64,000 nucleotides of DNA from positions 186,001 to 250,000 of the forward strand of contig JAPQWV010000415.1 of assembly GCA_027422505.1 (NCBI GenBank). The letters are read 5' to 3'. How positions within the stretch are numbered: position 1 is the stretch's first letter; each line of letters starts with the position of its first letter. The position numbers and the translations under genes are program-made. Positions 23,483-36,655 of the stretch are shown here, piece by piece. The notes under the pieces are model-generated. The model did not search any database. It saw only the letters and a list, made by a program, of their open reading frames with translations, and was not told the DNA's origin. The stretch comes from Craterostigma plantagineum (taxonomy: Eukaryota; Streptophyta; Magnoliopsida; Lamiales; Linderniaceae).

Positions 23483-25170
23483 AGACTCCGATGTTGAGCC
23501 AAATTTGAAAGCTCTAGGAAAGCAGTTAGCTCTCATAGGACAAATGATGAGCAAGAAGTACTTCAAGAAGAAGTCTTCAACCTCAGCCAACAGACTTCGA
23601 ACTACAAACTCTAAAAACAAAGAACGTGCACCAGAGCACTCCGAAGTCAAGAACCCTAAGGAGGCTAACAAATGCTTCAATTGTGGCAAGCCAAGTCACT
23701 TCGCCAGAGAGTGCACTCTTCCAAAGAAACGAGATGCCAACTACTACTCCTGGAAGCTCCAATTGACGAAACAGAATGAAGCTGGAGTAGCTCTTACGGC
23801 CGAACAGGACCAATGGCTTGAGGACACATCGAGCTCTGAAGAAGAGCTTCTATTAGAGAGACTAGTCAACCTCAATTAGGAGAGCATAGTGAAAAGATTA
23901 AGGAATTAGAAGATAGGCTAGCAAATAACTACAATTGTTTGGTTAGGAATCTCAACGAGGAAGCCACCTTAAATTGTAGGATAACCGAAGCTACCTCTAC
24001 GATCACTAACTTAGAAGCTCAATTAGAAATATCAAATGCTAAGGTTAGTGAGCTTAGTGAGGAACTAGATGCCTGTCAAGCCGCTAAACTAGTAGAAAAT
24101 AATTATGCTCTCCTAACTGAGGGAACGCAAGAAGATATGCAAAAATAAAAAAATTAGATGATCTTCTTACGCGTAGGGGACATTCTGAGCAGACTATATT
24201 CTTAAACAAGCCCAAGGATATAGAATTCTATAATCCAATAGAAGGCATAGGTTACACCAACCCACAAGTTTTACGGAAGAAAGAAATATATGTTATTAAG
24301 AACATGGGTTTAGCTGCAACCTATCTTAGAAACTTTACGGAATCGACATACGAGAATGCTTTCGATTCATCCATTAGACAAGCCTCACATGGGCCTGAGA
24401 TCCCCTTTGACTACAATGAACTAAATGAAAGAGACAAAAACAGGAAACCATCTCTAACACCCGTAAGTGATTTAGTTCAAGTTCTACCTACTGATTCTCA
24501 AACCCACTACGAGGAAGTCAAAAAGGTTAATTATCAAAATTCTCTCCATAAACCCCTATCATAAAACAGATAGAGGAGTCACAGGCAAAATTAGATAAAG
24601 AACGAGAGAATTTCGAAGCTGAAAAGAAAAAGTTCTTTAAGGAGATGGAAAATCTCAAGGCTTCCTCATCCTCCCAAACTACCTTTAACGCTATTAAAAA
24701 AAGCGTGAAAATCGAAAAATCGCCTTCGAAAGATCAAAAGAGCATTAATAATTCTATTAAAAGTGCTAAGACTAATTCTATTTCACCTGCGTCCACAGGG
24801 AGCGTAGGGCCAGCACTGAAAACGAAGGCGGGAGTGTCTAGTTCTAAGATAAAGAAGGAGCCAGTAGATTTGAATGTTTCTCAAAATGTTACTCATTCTG
24901 TTACAATAAAAGACACTCGTAGTAATAAAAGAGCCATTTCTACGATCAAAATAATTGCTTCTACTTGTTCACTTCAGCCTATCACCTTTAGAAGCGACAA
25001 TTTCGAAATAGGCTCTACCTCAAAAATTTCCATTAATCATTCTGAAACAAATGCCACAAGGAAGACCCGTAGGAAACAAGATCCAGCCATATAGAAAGCT
25101 TATGGCGCTGTACATGCCTGTACTCACCTAAGGTATCCCGTAAAGATTGGGTCCCCCAAGCACCTTAGGA
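23483..25170 (+). pseudogene. gag: Copia gag part 2: zinc knuckle, coiled coil, linker (B)
   Basis: Gag resumes after G2. It has a CCHC zinc knuckle CFNCGKPSHFAREC (23673-23714) for RNA binding, then a heptad-rich coiled-coil segment (HSEKIKELEDRLANNYN and on, about 23880-24150). A basic, Ser/Thr-rich linker follows, running to HLRYPVKIG and KHLRRLLKEKIF (about 25130-25190). The frame changes near 23860 and 24145, and stops interrupt it near 24562 and 25092. The coiled-coil and linker part is the segment that element C keeps as its only ORF. Sirevirus Gag C-terminal regions are reported to bind LC8-type dynein light chains; I do not see a clear LC8 motif here. Confidence 0.85.
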
Positions 25171-28100
25171 GATTATTGAAAGAAAAGATCTTTTCCTCGG
25201 TCAAACCTCCAAAAATATTTGTACGTGCTGAAATTAACCTTGCCTGCAAGGTTCAACTCAAATGTGTTCCTAAATCTCCGCCTAGGACGACTAAAGCCAA
25301 AAAGGCCAAATCTCCTATGGAGGCAAAACCCAAACCCACTTCTCCGAAAGTGGAATGGGTTATTAAAACTCCTCCGAATAAAAATTTAGGAATCATATCT
25401 GAACCCAACACTAAATCTGCTAATCTGAGAGGATCCATGCTTAAGTGGATACCTAAAGCTCTAACGTGTTTTTGCAGATCCATCATGTGTGGTACCTCGA
25501 CTCTGGTTGCTCCACACATGACCGGTAATCAAGAGCTGCTGAGCAACTACAAAGACCGACCAAACGGAAAAGTCAGATTCGGAAACAATGCAGCTCCAAT
25601 TCTTGGATTTGGAGATATCATTCTGGAGAATCTGACAATAAAAGATGTCTCGTATGTCGAAGGCCTTCGCCATAACTTGTTCAGCATAGGCCAGTTCTGT
25701 GACAAAGGGTTCCAGGTGGTCTTTCATGCTGACCGGTGCAGAATTTTGGATAGTCAGGACACAGAACTCCTTCAAGGACTTCGGAAATCCAATCTTTACA
25801 AGATCAACCCGACGTCCGTGCGGCCCTCGACAGCTGTATGCCTCATCTCTCAGATTGATTTACAGAGGAACAGCCTACGGCATCAACGACCTTCTCATCT
25901 AAATATGAAAGCTCTCCAACGTTTTTCTACGAAAAAGTTGGTTCACGGTCTTCCAACTATACTACTACAAAGGGAGCATCAGTGTTCGGGATGTGGCAAA
26001 GATGAAGCGAGCATCTCATCACGTCAAGCAAATTGCGTCTACTTCTCAACCATTGGAAATCACACATGGATCTCTGTGGGCCGATGCAGACTCAGAGTAT
26101 CAATGGAAGAAAGTATGTGCTGGTGATCGTTGATGACTACTCTCGCTACACGTGGACAAAGTTCCTCCGAACCAAAGATGAGACCGGTGACTTGATTATC
26201 AACTTTGTGAGCACTACTAAAAATCTGCTGCAACAGACTATTCAAGTTATTCGAACATACAACGGCACTGAGTTCAAGAACAGCAACCTCAGTGCGTTTT
26301 ATCAGAAACTTGGAATAAGTCAACAATTTTCAGCCGCTAAAACACCTCAACAAAATGGGGTCGTTGAAAGGAAAAACCGAACACTAGTGGAAGCAGCTCG
26401 TACAATGCTAATCCATTCAGGACTTCCACACTTTCTATGGGTTGAAGCAGTCAATATCGTTTGTTTTACCAAAAATAGGACGGTGTTCACAAACGGTTCA
26501 ACAAGACTCCGTACGAGATTGTGAATAATAGAGTGCCCAACATCTCATTCCTTAAAGTCTTCGGGTGCAAGTGCTTTGTGGCGAACGACAGAGAGCAACG
26601 TGCAAAGTTCGACCCTAAAGCATTCGAAGCAACTTTCGTCGGGTATTCTTCAACATCAAAAGCGTACCGAGTATACATCAATTCCAACCGAACAATTAAG
26701 GAAAGCTATAAAATCACTTTCCACGAAGTGACAGAGATGGCTTCTGGTCACTTCAGTCCAGGACCCGTGCCTAACCAGATGGCTTCTGGACAACTCAGTT
26801 CAGAACCCGTACTTAACCCGTTGGTTTCTGAAGACAACATCTCAGAACCCGTGATCACTGGTGTGTTGGCACAAAACCAACAGAAGATGGCAACAACTCC
26901 GAATTCAACGCCAGAAGAAGCAACGAGACTTGTATTAGACGATTTGGATTCTCTCTTCACCAGTATATCGGTCATGCACTGCTACACCTACAGTGGATTC
27001 CCCACCCGACGAGACCGACATACCAACTTCTTCTCATATCTCTACCCCACCCGATTCAGAATTTCCACAGATAACGAAGAACCTACAGTGGTCATCGAGG
27101 AAGTATCATCAGAGAGGATTGATCCAAGTGCAGTATTGGAACTTTCTCAAACAAATGATCAATCGGAGACTATAGGAAATCTAGACCCACAGATGGTTGA
27201 CGCATCGACTTCAGCCTTGCCTCATGAGCGCAAGTGGACTAGACGTCACCCGGTTGATCAGATAATTGACGATCCTTCGGATGGTGTTAGGACACGTCGT
27301 CAACACAGTCTACTTAACTGCTTCCTGAGCCAAAACGAGCCTACTAAGGTAGCAGACACACTACGAGACCCGGATTGGATAATTGCGATGCAAGAGGAAA
27401 TCAACCAATTCGAACGTCTTCAAGTGTGGACCTTGGTACCCCGTCCACATGGGAAAACAATAGTCGGAACTAAACGGGTATTCAAAAACAAGAAGAATGA
27501 ATATGGTGAAGTGATCCGGAACAAAGCAAGGCTAGTTACGAAGGGAAACAATCAACAGGAAGGCATCGACTACGACGAGACATATGCTCCTGTTGCCCGA
27601 ATCGAAGCTATCCACCTTCTCCGAGCTTATGCGGCTCACAAAGACTTCAAAGTCTATCAAATGGATGGTAAGACCGCCTTTCTCAACGGCGTGTTAAAAG
27701 AAGAAGTCTACGTCGCTCAGTCGGAAGGCTTCGTTGATCAAGAACATCCTGATCATGTCTATCGCTTGGATAAAGCTCTCTATGGACTAAAACAAGCCCC
27801 ACGTGCTTGGTACGATGTCCTGAGTGAATTCCTCGTGATGTCTGGATTCATACGAGGAACGATAGACACAACCCTCTTCATCAAATGGCACGACAAAGAT
27901 CTGATGGTCGTGCAAGTATACGTCGATGTCATCATCTTCGGATCAACTAATCCACGGCTTTGTACGAAGTTCAGAGATCTAATGAAAAGCAAGTTCGGGA
28001 TGAGTCACATGGGAGAGATGCAGTTCTCTTTAGGACTACAAATCAGGCAAGTCGAAGATGGGATTTTCATCAGTCAGACAAAATACATCAAGGATATTCT

Positions 28101-28862
28101 GAAGAAATTCCATCAAGACCAGAGCAAGCCTCTCAGCACTCCTATGTTACCAAGCTGCAAGTTGGATGCCGATCCTTCTGGCAATTCGGTCGACATCACA
28201 CTGTGTGACAGCATCATTGGATCTCTTCTCTACCTCACTTCGAGCCGGCCGGATATCATGTTTGCCACCTGCTTATGTGCCCATTTTTAAGCCGATCCCA
28301 AAGAATCCCATATGCTCGCGGTTAAAGGATCCTGCGTTACCTTAAGGGCACTTTTACCCTTGGACTATGGTATCCAAAGGGTAAGAACTTCAAACTTAAT
28401 GGCTACTCTGACGCTGATTATGCAGGTTGCCGAATGGACAGGAAAAGCACGTCCGGTGGCGCTCAATTTCTAGGCAAAAAGCTGGTCTACTGGTCATCCA
28501 AAAAGCAGAATTGTGTGTCAACTTCGACGGCTGCAGCGGAATACGTGGCTGCCGCCAATTGTTGCTCCCAGATGCTGTGGATGCGGACACAGCTTCGCGA
28601 CTATGGGTACAATTTAAATAATATACCCATATATAGTGATAGTCAAAGTGCCATCGCTATTACTTGCAATCCTGTTCATCACTCACGCACAAAACACATA
28701 GATATAAGATATCACTTTATCAAAGATCACGTAGAAAAAGGCACCATAGATATGTATTTTGTGAACACGGAATTTCTACTAGCAGACATTTTCACCAAGG
28801 CTTTGAATGAGAAACGATTCCAATTCCTTGTCGGAAAATTAGGCATGTTGAATCTTCCGTAA
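25171..28862 (+). pseudogene. pol: Broken copia pol: PR, IN, RT, RNase H (B)
   Basis: The order is the Ty1/copia order. The protease site WYLDSGCS (about 25490-25515) is followed at once by a frameshift. Then come GAG-pre-integrase, the integrase core (HMDLCGPMQ, TPQQNGVVERKNRTL), RT and RNase H, ending with TAA at 28860-28862. The second integrase Asp codon is TAC (26258-26260), so the usual SDNGTEF reads TYNGTEF. The RT catalytic pair reads YVDVIIFG because GAC has become GTC at 27927-27929. Further frameshifts fall near 25950, 26480, 26980 and 28325, and a Gln codon has become TAA at 28288-28290. Every catalytic module carries damage, so the copy is inert. Confidence 0.92.
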
Positions 28863-29583
28863 TATGTGCATCACCTGATCTTCTGTGCTATCACATGCTC
28901 TACTCTATGTGTTTTCCATGCTTATTTGTCTTTATCTTGCGTGATATCAAATATAAAAATATGATAAAAATATACAATATATATACCTATAATATAAAGG
29001 GGTATGACGAAATCCTTTAGGATGCTTTGATCTAAAGTCACTTAGAATTTTACCCTGACATGCGATCGATTTAATTGCTTAATTTTGTCAGTCTAAGTCG
29101 AATTCTTGTGTGTAAAAGGTCACTAGGTTTCTCCACTAGACACAAAGTCACTTTACATATGCGAGGATTCAAGCCTTGTTCCTTTTTCCTACTTTGGATC
29201 TATTTCTTGAGTGAGTCACATATCAATTACTTGTCTTACCTAGTGATACTTAGTTTCATACTCACCTTGCTTTAGACCGTTAGGAAAATGATAAGGGCGC
29301 TTAGAATATTCCTCAATCGGCCTCATATAATTTTTCCCTCACAATAGCCCTTAGTCATCCACTTTGAGCCTTTTCCGATGTCCTTTTCTTCCTTTGAAAC
29401 CCATTCCCGGCCTTCAACCGAATTCTATACTCTTCGGATGGTTGTACAAACGAGAAAAGGAGCGGGAGAAAACAAAAGAAAAGTGGAATGATGACAAAAG
29501 AAGGCATTGTTCAACACGCAAAAATCAGACCAAAGGAACCTGCCTTCCGACTATCTTGTCAAAAGTGGCATGGTTCCTGCTGT

Positions 29584-29831
29584 GAACTTCTCCAACGATA
29601 ATTTCGTATGCTCGTCAGAACGGCTGGAAGAGGAGCACCACGAAGTGAACTTCTCCAACGATAATCCGGTCTTATATCGGGAAACGAGAAGATGAGCGCA
29701 GCCTCGGGTACAAATTCCATAACCGTGAACTTTTCCAAAAAGATAATCTCTGAAACCTCTCTAGGGATTAAGAGAAGAGGAGCGCGGTATCGGCCCGAGA
29801 ACCAACAAGAAGAACTTCGCCTACGATAATC
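29584..29831 (+). repeat. Four-unit spaced quasi-repeat (B copy)
   Basis: The GAACTTCTCC...GATAATC units are at 29584-29603, 29647-29666, 29727-29748 and 29812-29831. Order and spacing match element A. Confidence 0.8.
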
Positions 29832-30474
29832 TCCTATAGCCTCGTGGAGAAGCGGAGCTTCAGCTTGAGCATAACATAAAAAGGGATAATTCTTAAAAGA
29901 AAAAGAGGGAGAAAAGATTGAAAAGAAGAAAGATGCCGAAAAAAAGGGAGACGGACGTAGAAATGGTAGATGACGAAGAGATAAGCTCACTTTCCTATAA
30001 ATTCCTTCCCTTCTAAGTCCTAGCCAAACTAAAACCCTTACACCCCTTTTGATTCCAATCGACGGTCTCTCGCTCGGGGTGAAATGATTAAAAAAATGCC
30101 TCGATTACAGGTAAATTGACTTAAAATTGCTTGTGTTGACTTGAGTGATATAAATATAAACATCCCAAGTTAGAAATAATTGAGTGCAAGTGCGAACCTA
30201 GTGAGAGTTGTCGAAATGGACCAGTCTATGAACTTAGGACTTTAGTTTGACGACATGACTTGACGGCCTTTTCTTCTTTCAAATGTCTCGTAAAATTTTA
30301 GGTGTGAGGATTGATCGAAGCAAAATAATCTGACCCCCATACTATAATAATAGTAATATACGTAACTAATAATAAAAATAATCTTTCATTAATTAAATAA
30401 ACTTGAAAAATATATATATAAATATATGCAGGTAAATATTAAAAAAAATTTTAAATAAAAAATTATTTTATAAA

Positions 30475-30506
<32 letters not shown>

Positions 30507-32799
30507 CTTCTCACATTCTGACATGAAATGTTATGTTTCATATGAGTTGAATTGAATAAATGCGAATCTGTTTTAGTATCGCACACTCTAAATGCAATGT
30601 TAGATTGCATTGGTACTAAATTGTTTAAATGCGATAAATTTTCCATTGCTCTTATCCTCACACAATATTATAAGTACATGTTTTCGGGGACCATGTATAT
30701 GTGCTTAATGAGTACATTTGTGTGTTATATGCTCGCGACTTGAATTGATTTCATATGCTTGCATACTTAGTCAATTCTTGCGCATCATTTGAGGGGGAGC
30801 AAATATAAAAATCGTGCATTAGCTCCAAATATTCTTGACGTTTTTCTCTAAGCGTTTCAGATTCCTTCAAACAAAATTACGGAACAAGACGTCGACACTA
30901 CAAGGAAAGGAGCTAGTCACACACCAAATATGTCATCCCTATTGCTGATTAACTCCATTATTTCTAACGTCTTCTTTCTAAGTGGTACAGATTTTTAATT
31001 TCTGCCAGGGAATCAAGATGTTACTACACGGAAAATACAGGTAGTTAATTGCATTTATTTAATTCTAAGGGGGAGCTTTACAATGTGATTTTATTTGAAA
31101 TAGGGGTCAATCTGAAAATTTTAGCAGTACTTACTTTCGAGAAACTAGATAAAAGACTTAATTCACGATCATAAGTTTCTCGATCGGAAACAGTGTTGGG
31201 AACAATTTTGAACAGCCGCGATAATTTGCAATCGAAAAAAAATTGAATTGAGGAGCAATTCTCTAATCAAAAGTTTCTCGAGCGCAAATAGTAATGGGCC
31301 TGATCCATTTAATAGCAAAACGTCCAATCGCAAACCAAACATTGATTTACAACGAGTTAATAAAAGTTCGCTTTTTGTGAGTCGAAAAACTTTTTCTCAC
31401 GCAACCCTATCGCAAAAAATTTCTCTCGCGAAAAACATTCACAGACAGCTCAAATTTCTCAAAGAAATCTTTCGATTTTCAACACCAAACTGTCTGTTAA
31501 ATGTAGAAATGAGATTATTTTGACATCTGCGTGTGATTAACCTTCGTTGGCATCTGCATTTGAAGTTTTTCGCATGTTTAGGCTTAGATTTTCGACTGTT
31601 CTTCAAAACTGAGAAAAACCGTAACTATTTTATAGTGATTAAGGCTTGATTTTGAGTTTTATCTGAGTTTAATGCCTGCACTTAAGATAGTTTCGATATT
31701 CTTTGTGAATCTGGTAGAATGAATCATCGAAAAATCTGCATCTTCGATTGAAATTTGAGTTCGGATGAAACTGGACTTTTGAATGTTTGAAGCAATCGAA
31801 GAACATTCTCGATCGCAAACAGTCTCAATTGAATTCCGAATTAATTGAGATACTGTTTGTATTGAATTAGTTTTCGATCGATAAAATTCTGATTTAGTCG
31901 CTAAAATAGAAGATTTTGACCGAAAAATTATTTACCATCGAGAAATCTAATTAGGATTTTTGTGATCGAAAAACTTAAGCACCTGATTAGACGATTTACA
32001 TGCAAATTTTATCGAGCGTAAAACTTACTATCGCAAAATAGAATTTTCGATTTAATTTCAATTTGGTCGCAAAAAATTTAGCAGCGAGAAATTAATTTTT
32101 CAACGCTTAATTTTTTTATCGTAAAATTCGCCGCTTAGGATTTAATTGATCGAAAAAATTCTCGACGATTGACTTAGTCTTTCGTTGACTAATTTCTCGA
32201 TAGAAATATATTGCAGCGAAAAATTTAACTTACAATCGAAAATCACATACCGCTCGAACAATTCTCAAATCGGAAAATTTTATTCAATTGAAGATAATTT
32301 CTTGACAGTAAATTTACCTGAGAAACAATTTCTCGATCATAAATTTACACGGAATGTTTCTCGATCGTAAAATTGATCGACTATAGTCTCGATTTCAACT
32401 TCAAAACTTAGAAATTTTTCTCCAAGTCTTTTACTGTAGCGAACATTAGCGAATAAATTTTCTCGATCAAAAAATTAAACGGAGACATTACAATTAAAAT
32501 CAATGCATAGGAAATCCATTTGAAAACCAATTTTATCGAGCGAAAAATTTCTCGGCATGAACAGTGACATTACCCGCGATTAAACACTTAGAAAATTTCG
32601 ATTTCTTTTTCACGCGTCAAGTGTTCAATTCACAATTACAATAATGCCATTACATTATTTCAAAATCAAGTATCCTATGTGCAAACCATACGATTTCAAT
32701 TAAAAAATCATCAAACATGTCATGACTTGATACAATATTATAGTTTGATGAAATTAAATCAATTTTCGACTATAATAAAAAATTATGAACTAATGAACT

Positions 32800-32824
32800 T
32801 TTATATGTCTTTATTTCTTTTCAG
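32800..32824 (+). promoter_or_regulatory. Putative 3' splice site before env-like ORF (B)
   Basis: A pyrimidine-rich tract ending TTCTTTTCAG abuts the ATG at 32825, with an ACTAATGAAC branch-like sequence about 30 bases upstream. It corresponds exactly to 9634-9656 in A. Confidence 0.5.
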
Positions 32825-34663
32825 ATGGATCGCTACCCTCGATACAATCACATATACGACCACAATCTATATCTGAAGGTCCAGGATACAAACTTCCAGC
32901 TCGATCTGAGCACCTTTCGATGCCCGGACGAGATCATTGTCTCTATCCTGCGAGGACATCCCATCTGGCACGCACTGACGGTCACCGCCTCTGGGCCAAT
33001 GGTCTATCTCCAACAACTCTGGGCATATATACAAGGAGCTGTAGCGAATGGAGCATTCTCCTTCACAACAAGAATCGGGACACGGCATATTCATATGGAC
33101 AAGAACCGATTCGGGATGATACTGGACTTGCCATACAGCGCAAATTACGACCCGCTCCCATCGGACGCAGAAATGGTCCATGATTTCATGCAAATGGGTA
33201 TCAACCGCAGCTCACCAAGTTAGCTCAGGTCCAGAGCAGCAGTATCCTCACCCCTCGAAGACACTGTTCGGGATTGTGAACAAGTGTCTATCACCCAAGC
33301 ATGCTGGCTTCGACAAGGGCAACAGCAATATACCGCGAATCTTTCACGGACCCGCTTTCTCCAGAAATTTCGATTTCGCGCAGCTGATCTGGAATGATCT
33401 GGCTGACTAGATTCGGCTGAAGGAGAATCGGAGATCGAAGAACGTGGCATACGCTCAATGGTTCAACGTGATCATCACAGAGTTCATGGAGTTACACGCG
33501 GAGAATATCCCTCAGCTGCCTCCCGGAGGAAACTATCAGCCGTCAAGGCTAAAGTTCTTCCATAATCCACGGCTCACGGACTTGGATCAACCGTCGATGC
33601 CGATTCCACTCAACCTACTCAGGCTCGCCGACCCCACGGGAGCTGAGTATCAGAGATTCTACCGGGAACATCACCTCACCGAGGAGATGATTAGAGGGCC
33701 CCCGGCAGATGTACATGTGAGCCCTCCCCAACCGGAACACCAAACAATGCCCGACGTAGATGACACCCTAATAGACGTCGTGGCTACTGAGATGGCGCTC
33801 GAGGCTCCTGCACATATCATGTGGAAGTGCCCGTACACGTAGGCGTGCTCGAAGAAACCATTAAGGAGGCTCTTCAAACAGTAGCACAGCCCGAGGTCGA
33901 AATGGGGCAAAGCTCTCTTCCACTAGTGACGGATCAGGCAATCAACTGGAGTCCCTCTTCCCGGCCGTCACCACCGCACCAGATACTACGCTAACCACAT
34001 CTACAAGATTGCTGGCACTTCTTCGCTTAATATTGAGCCGCAACCAAACCTCGTGGTGTCTGGTTCGCAGGCGCAACCTGAGCCTGCCATAACACCCATA
34101 GAGGCGAATCTTCAAGATTCGACTCAAGGATTCGGTGGAAGTCTCATACAGTCACAACCTCAAGTGACTGTGAGCCAACCTGCAGAGTCGGTGTCTACTC
34201 AAGGGCTGATAACAGGCGACATCAGTCGTCCTGGTCTATCCAGGGAGGTGTCCGCACCCTTTGTGACGAACGAGCAGTTCCAGGCCGCTCTCTCTGCCGC
34301 TGTACAATCCATGGAAGTCAAAATCATGGAGAGAGTACTCCAAGCTTTCGAGACATCTCGATGAGATACCGGGAAAGCACCTGTCTCAGAAGGCCCTTGG
34401 TCACAAACCAATCCCACACCTGCACAACCCACACCCACCGACCCTTTAGCCACTTCCTCCATCCTCATCAACCCATACACTATACCTATAACCGAGCTCC
34501 ACGACATACTCCTCGCCCGCCTGATCGGCCATTCCATCCGGTCGCCGCAAGAATCCCTTTATCGGCGATTGGTGGATCACCCTGAGCCATCGACTAACAC
34601 TTGCCGAGGCCAAAGCTCCCACTCACGGTGCAGACATGTTGATTCTAACGATCAGGACCATCA
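32825..34663 (+). pseudogene. Env-like ORF of Sirevirus B, 5' part
   Basis: The ORF starts MDRYPRYNHIYDHN and stays open to 33223, longer than in A. It covers the N-terminal conserved domain (IIVSILRGHPIWHALTV, NGAFSFTTRIGTRH, FGMILDLPY). A one-base loss near 33197 shifts the frame, and TAG at 33408-33410 interrupts it. The next segment (33444-33842) has AYAQWFNVIITEFMEL and LTDLDQPSMPIPL, followed by the proline-rich, acidic middle with a deletion and frameshifts after about 33820. The G3/G4 tandem interrupts it at CATCA (34659-34663), and the ORF resumes at 51811. No membrane span or known enzymatic motif is evident. Confidence 0.7.
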
Positions 34664-35327
34664 TGTAATACCCGTAAATTTAATACGGGATTTTTGATGT
34701 AAACAATTATGTGGTTATGTAAAATTAAAATTTTTGCAAAGAAATTTAAGATGTGAAATCTGAACAAGAATAAGAATAGTACGCTAACAAATAGTGATGG
34801 GCTGCCCAATTAACCTTCGAAACTTAGGCCCAATTTCTAGAAATGTGATAAGTAATAGATTACTTAAGCTTAAGGAAAAAGCCCACCATCGCATAAGTGT
34901 CTAATCATCACTGTTCTCGAAAGCTTTATATTAGTACATATCCATAACTTAACTGATAATTATAAGAAATACTATACCAAGAAAGGGAAGGAGAAAATGA
35001 AAGGAATTTCAGCCCGTAAAACAGAACAGTTCGACGCTGAACTTGAAGTGAAAGGAAGGTATATTTCTTAAAAGATGAATTCGATGCTGTTATGGTATTT
35101 TCAACAGATATAGAATGTTAGAAAATGACTTTAGGTACTATTCGAAGGATGTCGTACTTAGAAACTAGAGTTTAGTAGATTCTTTAGGAATGTAGAATTT
35201 TAAGGTATAATACTGTATTCTGTATTAGGAATGATTCTTGAAGATGATGTTAGTGGTATTGATTTTAGGGTTTCTGGGGAGAATCATGTTGTTAGAAGTT
35301 CTCGGCATGGTGTTTTAGCAAAATAAA

Positions 35328-35964
35328 ATTTCGACACCTGAGCTAGTAAGATATCGATATTTATTTATTACATATGGAGGTTTCGATATTTTATGGAAAA
35401 GTCGTCGACACCTATAAAGTTTCGATATTTTATAAGCCTCGACATTTGTAAAGTTTTGACTCTCGAGATTTATTTTGTGTAGCAGAGGACTCGACATGTG
35501 TTTGCTGTTTCGACATTTTAATAAGTAAAGATCTCGTATTATGTAAGTGTCGACATTTTTCCATGATTTCGACCTTTTTTTCAAGAAATGATATTTCGAC
35601 ATTTGTTCTTAAGATCTCGAGGTGTTTAGGAAAAAGTCGACATAAATTTCGGTATTTTGCGTTGTCTCGACATCTCTCCTTTAAAAGCTCGACATATAGT
35701 CTCGATATTTATTTTTTTGATGTCGACATTTATGCTGTAAGTCTATTCTCGACATTTTTACTTGTTTTCAGGTCTCGATATTTATAATTATTTTTAGAAC
35801 GTCTCGACATTTGTAGGAGCTAGACAACTTTAATTCGATATTTGCTGCTCAAAGATGTCGATACAGATAACATAAAGAATTCGAAATATATCTATTAAGG
35901 AACTCGACATTTCTATCGACATTTATATAGAATGTCGATATGGTTTGATGTTTTCTACATTAGT

Positions 35965-35998
<34 letters not shown>

Positions 35999-36012
35999 AT
36001 AGACCTCGACAA
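35328..36012 (+). repeat. TCGACATTT/TCGATATTT motif array in LTR a
   Basis: About two dozen TCGA(C/T)A words, mostly TCGACATTT or TCGATATTT, are scattered over some 700 bp, followed by a TA microsatellite (about 35970-36000). The array is repeated in LTR b (about 42605-43280) and LTR c (about 49875-50555). Confidence 0.8.
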
Positions 36013-36655
36013 TGGTTTTAAATGTCTAGACATTGTATTTAATTTAATAAATTTTCGGTATTTTAGAATTTTGCTATTTTTAGGGTTTCAGCATTTTAGG
36101 TTTATTTATTTTTAGGAATATTATTATTTTTAGGTTTTCGTAAATTTAAGGGTTTTCTATAATTAAAATTTAGGAACTTGAAAACTTATGTAGTTTAGTA
36201 AATATACTGATATGGAAATATTTATGTATTCAGAGGATCGACTTATAGGAATTCCATCAGACCGCTTATTTAGCAATAGCGGGAGGACAGGTAGGTGGAT
36301 CATCCATCTACAATACGTAAACACGATGTGGATTATATGTTTAATTCGATGATTTATGTGATTTATATGTTTTACATATGTTTCATGTGGAATCATGTTT
36401 TCACGTTTATATGCACAGCATATGCATATCATATCACAAGGGTGAGAAATTTACACCGTATTGAGACGGTAGACTTGAGATATTGTCGAGCGGGGTAGAA
36501 TGACATGTTTGTGATTTTTTGTTGTTGACTCGTTGAGGAGTCGAGGTTGGTACTCGTATGACACCTGACGGCAGATAGGCGTGATCGATCTGTCTACTCG
36601 GGCGTGAACGTCCCGAGGTGCAAAACCGTCGTGATTTATTATTTTCAGCGGAGGG

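Larger units (their letters stand above)
28863..32824 (+). other. Non-coding spacer between pol and env-like ORF (B)
   Basis: These 3.96 kb are collinear with 6005-9656 of A. They contain the four-unit quasi-repeat (29584-29831), a TA microsatellite (about 30400-30510), GGGGGAG motifs at 30793-30797 and 31069-31073, and the TCGATCG/TCGCAAAA motif array (about 31120-32560). No ORF is conserved as a protein against A or D. Confidence 0.8.

Noticed and set aside
29559..29990. 143-residue minus-strand ORF with a Ser/Phe-rich run (partial counterpart at 6793-7047)
   Set aside because: It is antisense to the conserved four-unit repeat; its partial conservation follows from nucleotide repeat conservation, and the frame is broken in A.
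35315..35787. ORFs of 95 and 74 residues seen three times (also near 42592 and 49861)
   Set aside because: They are generated by the TCGACATTT array read in either direction, with low-complexity composition and no coding signal.
35328..36012. CRISPR-like or satellite array from the repeated TCGACATTT words
   Set aside because: Spacing is irregular, the words are short and variable, and the array is confined to plant LTRs.
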